Shown here one piece after another: positions 57,388 through 64,000 of a DNA stretch of 64,000 bases. Origin of the DNA: Eublepharis macularius (Eukaryota; Chordata; Lepidosauria; Squamata; Eublepharidae); NCBI RefSeq assembly GCF_028583425.1, contig NC_072805.1:17060001-17124000 (forward strand). The letters are read 5' to 3'. Below the pieces are notes generated by a model. That model had not been told where the DNA came from. It made no database searches and worked only from the letters and a program-made list of their open reading frames with translations. How positions within the stretch are numbered: the first letter of the stretch is position 1; the number at the start of each line of letters is the position of its first letter. A program made the position numbers and the translations under genes.

Positions 57388-58445
57388 GTATGTGTCCTGT
57401 CATCTGGCACAAGGTATGCCAAGAGACAAGGAGCATCACACAGTGAACACCAATTGGCTGTTGCTGTAGATGAAAGTTTTTTGTACACTTCCTGCTTTTG
57501 AAGGAATCTCGAGCCGGGCCCCTCCCTCTCTACCATCCCTTGTCAACCAGTGATCTGCCGTTAAGTTCACACGGGGTCACTCATAGAAAGCTCCGTTACA
57601 ATGAATCAGGCCACTGGTCACTCAGGGTCAGTATGGTCTACTCAGACTGTCAGCAACTCTCCAAGGTCTCAGGCAGAGAGCTTACACATCCCCTCCTGCC
57701 AGATCCTTTAACTGGAGATGCTGAGTTTTGAACCTGGGGCCTTCTTCATGGAAAGAAGGGACTCTTCCGCCTTGAGCTCCATACACGTGAGACAGCTGCA
57801 TCCCTCTCTTGGCTTGCCACCAGTGAGCATGTGCGGGAGGGGGTTGCTCCCGGGTCAGAGGAGCCAACCACTCCCTTTCCGTCCACGAGCTGTCTCTTTC
57901 TGGGTCCTGCAGCTCTCCAAGAAGTATCACAGGAGAAAATGAAACAATGGCACATGTCCTACCATGTGACTCTGCCAAGTTGTAGGTTTTATTTTTATTT
58001 ATTTATTTTTTATTCATTAATGTTATTTATAGTCCGCCTTTCTCACTGAGACTCAAGGTGGATTACATAGCGTGGGATACGTACAGTCAGTATCTGGAAC
58101 ATTTCCATACGGCATCAAGAACATTTCTATACAGTGTTAAGGACATTACGAAAACAATGTCATGGGATTTTACAAAGATGTAGCATTAGTAAGGATCCAA
58201 TACAGAGTTGAAGAATTGCTGAAACAGACATAATCAGTTCTAGGACTGACATTAGATAAACGTGAAGCACAGGGGAGCCACCCTGCAACCCAAGTGTCTC
58301 TTCCTTCAGCAGCAAAGCTCCAAACCCTCCCGTCCCGAGCTGAGCAGCAGGGTCATCTTTTACGGAGAATGCCTGATGGGTTGGTCAGGTTAGGACAAAT
58401 AGGAGCTTGTGTGAGATTGTGGGAAGGCTGGGTTCATGATGGACC
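57388..58445. other. FCSK intron sequence with inserted repeat, C copy
   Basis: 57,388-57,980 matches A 13,526-14,110. About 57,985-58,270 is an inserted repeat with TTTATAGTCCGCCTTTCTC and CATCAAGAACATTTC words, absent from A. 58,272-58,440 matches A 14,140-14,290, after which homology is replaced by mobile elements. Confidence 0.5.
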
Positions 58446-58449
58446 AGAT

Positions 58450-58700
58450 TCAGTTTGGTGTAATGGTTAAGAGCGACAGGACTCTAATCTGGAGAACCGG
58501 ATTTGATTCCCCACTCCTCCGCTTGAAGCCAGCTGGGTGACCTTGGGTCAGTCACAGCTTCCCAGACCTCTCTCAGCCCCATTCACCTCACAGTGTGATT
58601 GTTGAGAGGATATAATAATACTTTGCAAACTGCTCTGAGTGGGCATTAAGATGCTTGAAGGGTGGTATATAAATTGAATGTTGTTGTTGTTATTCTAACA
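58450..58700 (+). mobile_element. Sauria-type SINE in FCSK pseudogene, duplicon C
   Basis: Head CAGTTTGGTGTAATGGTTAA, B box GGATTTGATTCCCC, tail GGTATATAAATTGAATG with TTG repeats. It is directly followed by the reverse 3' end of the second SINE family (58,720-58,800). Confidence 0.88.
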
Positions 58701-58808
58701 AACACCCTAAATAAAATGAGTAATAATAATAACTGCACTTATGTACCACTCTTCTGGATAGATCAGCGCTGTGCTTAGAGCTGTGAACAAAGTCAGGGTT
58801 ATTATTGT

Positions 58809-59141
58809 CAGGGCTTTTTTTTCTGGGAAAAGAGGTGGTGGAACTCAGTGGTGGAACTCAGGACCGCACAATGATGTCACTTTGGGTCAGCTGGAACAGG
58901 GGGGGGGGAGTTTTTTAAAGTTTAAATCGCCCTCGGCAAAAATGGTCACATGGCCAGTGGCCCCACCCCCTGATCTCCAGACAGAGGGGAGTTTAGATTG
59001 CTCTCCATACCAGCTACGTGGAAGGCAATCTAAACTCCCCTCTTGTCTGGAGATCAGGGGTCAGAGCCACCGGCCATGTGACCATTTTCAAGAGGTGCCA
59101 GAACTCCGTTCTACCATGTTCCAGCTGAAAAAAAAGCCCTG
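58809..59141. mobile_element. Foldback hAT-like MITE (CAGGGCTTTTTTTTC ends), duplicon C
   Basis: Ends are CAGGGCTTTTTTTTC and the inverse GAAAAAAAAGCCCTG. Inner arms of about 60 bp (around 58,941-59,002 and 59,027-59,091) are complementary around a short spacer. The flanks ATTATTGT and ATTATGTA are similar but not identical. It sits where FCSK exons 3 and 4 should be. Confidence 0.85.
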
Positions 59142-59817
59142 ATTATGTAGATACAACAGAACAGCAGATTTAACACAAGCAGCTACCAAGGGAAACGTAA
59201 CTGCAGATTCTGTTAGACACATTCAAATATATAACAGAAGGCAAATGTGGTCCTCTTTCTCATGGGCCATTTTTCAGTAGGGGGACACTTCAGAAGTACC
59301 CAAGAGGCCTCACCTTTGCTTCTGCCAGGAAACAGCTGTCTTTGTCAAAGGAGGACTCTTGGCTTGGAACCTCCCAACAATCTGAGGAACTGCCCGTTAT
59401 TTTGTTCTTAGGCCTAGCTTTCGTGGTGGCCATTTTGAGACTGTCCCCAGCTCCCTTCTTTCTCACAGAGCCAGGCCTTTATTTCTGCAAGGCTGGGGCC
59501 TGACCTAACAAACAGGAGCCTTTCCTCTGCCTTGTGCTACCGAAACCCTTTCCTCACACATTGGAAGGAGAGGCTTGAGCCCTAGCGCCACTCTTTTTGG
59601 AAAGCGCTCCGTGCCCCAGTCACAGGACAGTGGCCCCCGTGGAATGTTCTCAGGAGCCCCCATGCAAGCACGAGGGCAGGAATATCATTCACCTCCATCT
59701 CACGCCACACACGGTTGCCATTATTGCAAGGCAAGGTATGGGAAGGGGCTGCTGTTATCCATGACCCCCCCTCTGCATGGGGCATCTTGTTGCATGTTGT
59801 CTGCTCTTTTCTTGCAG
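59142..59817. other. Intron before FCSK exon 5 copy, with unassigned insert
   Basis: Homology with A (15,405 onward) resumes near 59,720 at TATTGCAAGGCAAGG. The preceding 500 bp are not in A, and no gene is seen in them. Confidence 0.4.
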
Positions 59818-59917
59818 GATGTTCTCAGGAACTGGGACTCCAGGCTGCCCACCACTCTCCAGAATGGCGACGCTCTTGTGAGCAATGCAGCGGAGTGTGC
59901 CCGTGCCCATCCACAAG

Positions 59918-61213
59918 GCACAGCCCAGCTTGTTCGGTGTGGGGGGGCACAGCGAGCCAAAAGTAAATAGAGAACAAACCAGCAGGTATAGACCTCAACA
60001 AAAACCATACAATCTGTATATATCACCACAGATAAAAGGATGTGTAATGCATAAACTTAGTTTAAAACATGTAAAATATGTTTTACCACAAGCACAATAA
60101 TTCACAGCAGAATGAAACATACAGTACAACATATAAAAACGTTCACACACACACACATTTCCATAAAGCAAAGAAAGGAGAAATTAGTTTAACAAAATTC
60201 TGCAACATACATAATTCACATAATAATGAACATAATATGTAATGCATAAAAAGTTTCAATATACTTTAAAACCAGTATAATAATTCTCGGAAAGGGAGGG
60301 TTGATGGTGAACGTGAAAGCCCCAAATCAAGGCTGAGCGCGGTAACCGCGTCCCATAAAAACAGAAGGAGAGCCCCACCGGATCAGACCTCTGGTCCCTT
60401 GGCTAAGCCCTCCATGGGCACGTAGGAGAAAGGAAATGGAGCCCAGTGGTAGAAAGAGGAGTCGCATTCCTGTAGGACACCCACACTCCTCCAGAGCTGA
60501 TTCCACATCTGAGCTGATGGATCTTCACCTAAGAACTTCACTTCACAGACTGGGTTTGTAATGCTTCTTGTAATCTTCTTGTAATGCTATCTACGTTTGT
60601 GGCCACCACTATGTCCACTAGCAGTGAATTCCACACTTTAATCACTCATTGAGCAAAGAAATATTTTCTTTTGTCACCCATCAGCTTCACTCGGTGCTCT
60701 CAAGTTCTCGTGTTATGGGAGATGGACAAAAAGTCCACTTGTCCCATCCTGTGCATAATTTTATATTCCATCACATATCAAACAATAATAATAACATTCG
60801 AATTATATACCACCCTTCAGGACAACTTAACGCCCACTCAGAGTGGTTTACAAAGTATGTTATTATTATCCTCATAATCACCCTGTGAGGTGGGTGGGGC
60901 TGAGAGAGCTCTGAGAGAGCTGTGACTGACCCAAGGTCATCCAGCTGGCTTCAAGCGGAGGAGTGGGGAATCTAACCCAGTTCTCCAGCTGGCTCTCCTC
61001 TATCTGCCCCCAGTCTTTGTGTGTGTGTGTGTGTGAACTGAAAAGCCCCAGACTCCTTTGGCTTTTTCTCATTGGCAAGGTTCTCTGACCCCTTAATCAT
61101 GATAAGGGAAAGAGCTCTCAGTGTGACCACAGGGTTGCTGGTGTAAAATGGGGCATATCTTGGGGCAGAGGGAGATGACTGGCTTTTGCAAAGAACTGCC
61201 CGAAGAAGAGTGG
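59918..61213. other. FCSK intron, C copy, with AT-rich repeat and reverse Sauria SINE
   Basis: 59,985-60,295 matches the AT-rich repeat of A. 60,565-60,780 is shared with B, and a reverse Sauria SINE lies at about 60,785-61,010. From about 61,025 the sequence is common to all three duplicons. Confidence 0.5.
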
Positions 61214-61424
61214 CTGAATCCACACGTCTCTGCGTGTCCTGGCATTGCGCTAAACTTTCACTAAACTTCTGGAAGTATAGCGTCTTTCTAGCATGATTTC
61301 TGACTCATCGTGCCACAAGTCCTGGTGTGTCCTGGTGTCGCTCTAGAAAGATGCTATACTTCCAGAAGTTTAGTGAAAGTTTAGTGCAATGCTGGGACGC
61401 ACAGGGACATGTAGATTCATCCAG
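61214..61424. mobile_element. Foldback MITE (CTGAATCCACACG arms) just upstream of FCSK exon 6 copy
   Basis: Arms of about 80 bp: CTAAACTTTCACTAAACTTC and AGTATAGC words on the left return inverted on the right as GAAGTTTAGTGAAAGTTTAG. It is absent from A and B, where the GAGTGTCTCATTC stretch is continuous. Confidence 0.85.
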
Positions 61425-61714
61425 TGTCTCACTCTTTTTTCTGCCCAACAGGCAACCTGGCTGTCCTGGGCAATTGCATGAGCAATTACAGGCTACAGAA
61501 GAAGATCATGGCACCCGGGTGTGAGCCTTCGACTGTCCAGCGCATGATGGAGGCACTCCAGCCTCATGTCTATGGGCAAGGTCTGGCTGGGGCTGGAGGT
61601 GGGGTTTTTCTCTGCTTCTTAACAAAGCAGCCAAGGATGCAGGAGGTCTTGCAAAGGATTCTGGCAGAAACAGAGGTGAGTTCAGCCAGCAGTCACCATC
61701 CCCCATGTAGAAAC

Positions 61715-62247
61715 TGATAAATAAATCGTTGGTTAGGCCCCAGAAACCTAATTAAAGGGTTCCATGTTTGGGCTGTTAGCAAAATCTATAGTTTGGCATA
61801 GGAAGCGTGATTATAGGTGGTTGTGAGCTCGTTCTGCTGGCTGGTGTGTGCAGGAGAGAAAATAATAAATAGTACCCTTGCTTTACATTTAGCAAAGAAA
61901 TAAGAGTTCTTTATTATAGGAACTTCATACTCTGATAGGAAAGGAAGAAAGACGGATCCTAACTACCTATCTAGTATAAGGATGGACAAGGATGCTAGGA
62001 CAAGGCCTGCATCCATGCTGCCAAGATGGAGGAGAGAAGAGAGGTGTTGCCTGGAACAATGCCAGGAAGAGAAGATATGAGAGGGAGGAAGCCAGGAGGA
62101 GGAAATCCTGAGAATAGCAATCTACATCTCAAAAGACAGTCAGAGCGGTAAACAGTGTGCCCTGACCTCTCTATCTTTCCAACTCTTCGGTTTGTTCCCC
62201 TCTGCAACTTGAGGAGAGGGACAGTGCTGCATCCTCCTCTTCCAACA
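61715..62247 (-). mobile_element. Solo LTR, 533 bp, with perfect 5-bp TSD in FCSK pseudogene intron
   Basis: GAAAC lies on both sides (61,710-61,714 and 62,248-62,252). The element starts TG and ends CA. On the minus strand it reads TGTTGGAAG to TTATTTATCA and has AATAAAGAACTC, a polyadenylation signal, suggesting minus orientation. A and B show the empty site GTAGAAACCACAGCAG. Confidence 0.85.
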
Positions 62248-62662
62248 GAAACCACAGCAGGGCTTGGCATCCAGAATGCTGAGGAACAAGCCCTCCATGG
62301 CTGCATGGGAGATGGGAAGTGGAGCTCAGTGGTCCTTCCTAGGTAGGAATAAGAGCCCTGGCCTATTCCATTGCAAGCTGCATGACCCACCAAGCTAAAC
62401 TGGGTGTGTGTTTTTTATTTACTGGGTGAAAAGGTAGCATAGACATGTTTTAATTACAATTTTCAGATCGATCTCTGCTGCAGTCTGAAAATGTATTCGT
62501 CAGCCTGCCTTCCTTTCAGGGACTGGGAAACTTCAGGCTCCGCACGGTTGAGGTAGATGCAGCTGGCTTCCACATGCAGCTTCTGGAAGAGGACCTCCCA
62601 TGAGTAGAGCAGTAGGTGCTGCAGCTGTGAGCCCTTCTTGTGCCCCTCCCATCTGTTATATC

Positions 62663-62845
62663 CAGGGCTTTTTTTCTGGGAAAAGAGGTGGTGGAACTGA
62701 GGACTGCGCAATGACGTCACTTTGGGTCAGCTGGAACAAGGGGGGAGTTTTTTAAAGTTTAAATTGCCCTTGGTGAAAATGGTCACATGGCTGGTGGCCC
62801 CGCCCCTTGATCTCCAGACAGAGGGGCGTGTACATTGCCCTCCGT
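62663..62845 (+). mobile_element. Partial CAGGGCTTTTTTTC MITE at the end of duplicon C homology
   Basis: The left half of the foldback element found at 58,809, ending near GATCTCCAGACAGAGGGG. Homology of C to A and B stops exactly at its first base. The right half is missing. Confidence 0.75.
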
Positions 62846-63875
62846 GATGCTCAGTCCCACGTTCGGTCCTGCACCAGTTCCCTCCTGGGGTGAAACCCTC
62901 GGTCCTGTCGATGGGTTTGTTAGGGTTCTGTTCACCCCCCAAAAGGAGGCAATCCCTCTGGATATCTTCTCCAGACTTCGGATCTTCAGGAGGGGTCCTA
63001 TGCTGAAGAGAAGCCTCAGTCTTATCAACATGTGTGCAATGGATCAGCTCCGCAGACAAGGTGGTAAGGCCTTTGGATATCTCCTTTACATTTAAGCCTC
63101 TTGGAATGAAAAGGCGACTCTCCATTTCATGTAAAATAACTGGTATAGCCCCCTGATACTCCCTCACCTGAGGGAGAGGAGGAGCCGCCGCCCCTGCCCC
63201 TTGCCCCTCCTGGGCTGTAACTCCAGGGGGGCATGGCGAGGAGGAAAAGGGAGGAGGCAAGAAGCCTCCAAGCAAGAACCCCCCTGGGCCCCTCCCGCCT
63301 CTTAACCCCCCCGCTCCATGTACCCACATGCAAAGCACAAGGGGGGGGGTCACAGCAGCTCCCCCCCAGGTCTGACCCAAGCATGAAAGCCTTTGCGAGG
63401 AGGTCCCTCTGGATGCTGGAATAGCGTTCTGGCTTCAACTCAGACAAGGGGTTCCCCACCCCTTGCCATTCCAGCTGATTACTCCCCCTACCTTGCATCT
63501 TTGTGTCTCTTCCTGCAGGGGAGCAAAGCCAGAACCTGCATCTTCTCCCGTCACCCCTTCAGCTGCCCAAGCGGTGCCAGTCCCAAATGGGTAACCTCGC
63601 CTCTGCTCCACCTCTCCTGTTTTCTATGCTCCCCTCTGCTGGAGTTTTCTGCCAAAATGAGCTTGAGAGCTTTCTCTCTTCCCAGGATACCCAAACTCCA
63701 GGCATGCTCTGTTGCGCCTTCCTCTTTGTGGGACAGCCGGCCTGAGGGGGATATGGAAGGCCCCCACCCTACTATCACTCCCCCATATTTGCTTCCCTAT
63801 ACATCATTCTCCTCTCCCCGTTTATCCTCACAACAACACCCCTGGGAGCTGGGCTAGGCTGAAAGTATAAGAGAG
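62846..63875. other. Sequence outside the duplicons, no gene recognised
   Basis: A minus-strand frame around 63,115-62,870 (LFIPRGLNVKEISKGLTTLS and following) looks protein-like but matches no family I know and may be retroelement gag or UTR. The rest holds C-runs and a pyrimidine-rich stretch with chance ORFs. Confidence 0.3.
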
Positions 63876-63877
63876 CG

Positions 63878-63968
63878 GCCCAAAGTCACCCAGCAAGCCT
63901 CCATGGCAAAGAGGGGATTTCCCGGGTCCTTGTCCAGCATTTTAACCACTACACCAAGCTGGCTCCTT
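63878..63968 (-). mobile_element. Sauria-type SINE head, reverse strand
   Basis: The minus strand reads GGAGCCAGCTTGGTGTAGTG, then a B-box-like stretch and CTGGGTGACTTTGG. The body is cut short. Confidence 0.7.
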
Positions 63969-64000
63969 TTTATCGAGGGAACAGTGTCTTAGTTAATGTG

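Larger units (their letters stand above)
56009..62603 (+). pseudogene. FCSK: FCSK pseudogene, duplicon C (5 of 7 exons)
   Basis: Exon remains lie at 56,009-56,217, 57,244-57,387, 59,818-59,917, 61,452-61,675 and 62,520-62,603. The first carries the same extra A (TAA at 56,215-56,217) and lost donor as A 10,485. Exons 3 and 4, holding the end of GHMP motif 2 and the GGWQDQVGG stretch, are absent. The fifth-exon donor is GC instead of GT. In exon 6 motif 3 reads [15 protein letters not shown], with Val for the fourth Gly. The last exon and stop are intact. Introns have been enlarged by a Sauria SINE, foldback elements and a solo LTR. A catalytically competent product is not expected. Confidence 0.93.

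Noticed and set aside
62727..63380. 217-codon minus-strand ORF with a MGQT-like start, suggesting a retroviral gag
   Set aside because: The assigned start is TTG rather than ATG, the resemblance is limited to four residues, and the frame runs into MITE sequence.
63393..63857. 154-codon + strand ORF near the window end
   Set aside because: It is serine/proline-rich low-complexity sequence with no recognisable motif and no splice context.

Overview
This is eukaryotic, vertebrate DNA, most likely from a squamate reptile (a lizard). The evidence is: split exons with consensus GT/AG borders; tRNA-derived SINEs of the Sauria type; remnants of L1, Ty3/gypsy, DIRS-like and Penelope-like retroelements; hAT-like MITEs; and long microsatellites. 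The species cannot be named from the sequence alone. There is no operon, CRISPR array, phage or other prokaryotic system. The only gene recognised with confidence is the 3' end of FCSK (L-fucose kinase), on the + strand.

The window is a tandem array of three related duplicons, each opening with a G-rich 147-bp minisatellite. Duplicon A spans about 1-27,735 (its start is cut by the window edge), B about 27,736-45,555, and C about 45,556 to at least 62,660. A and C are nearly identical over long stretches. B is more divergent and rearranged. The ancestral order is: 147-bp minisatellite, 354-bp units with a YY1-like site, an L1 remnant (minus strand), a low-copy segment with an unidentified terminal-exon candidate, an LTR carrying a foldback MITE, a polymorphic microsatellite, FCSK 3' exons, LINE/DIRS debris, an AT-rich minisatellite, and then the next 147-bp array.

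Duplicon A holds an uninterrupted run of seven FCSK exons (12,642-16,902) coding for the complete C-terminal GHMP-kinase half, from the GGWSDTPP motif to the stop codon. Upstream in A lies an older, broken copy of the first two of these exons. Duplicon B keeps only the last two exons. Duplicon C keeps five: the first is broken, exons 3 and 4 are lost, one splice donor is GC, and a glycine of GHMP motif 3 is changed. The N-terminal FCSK exons are not in the window, so even the A copy may be the tail of a gene starting outside it, or an orphan fragment.

Because the duplicons act as paired filled and empty sites, several insertions and deletions can be read at base resolution. These include a 343-bp hAT-like element with a perfect 8-bp target duplication, a 216-bp TAGGGTTGCCA element, a 533-bp solo LTR with a 5-bp target duplication, a 1.47-kb retro-insertion, and reciprocal deletions in the A and B LINEs. 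No new protein system is visible. The most unusual structure is the 147-bp array, which combines nucleosome-core length, one G-quadruplex motif per unit, stop-free frames on both strands and a position at every duplicon boundary.
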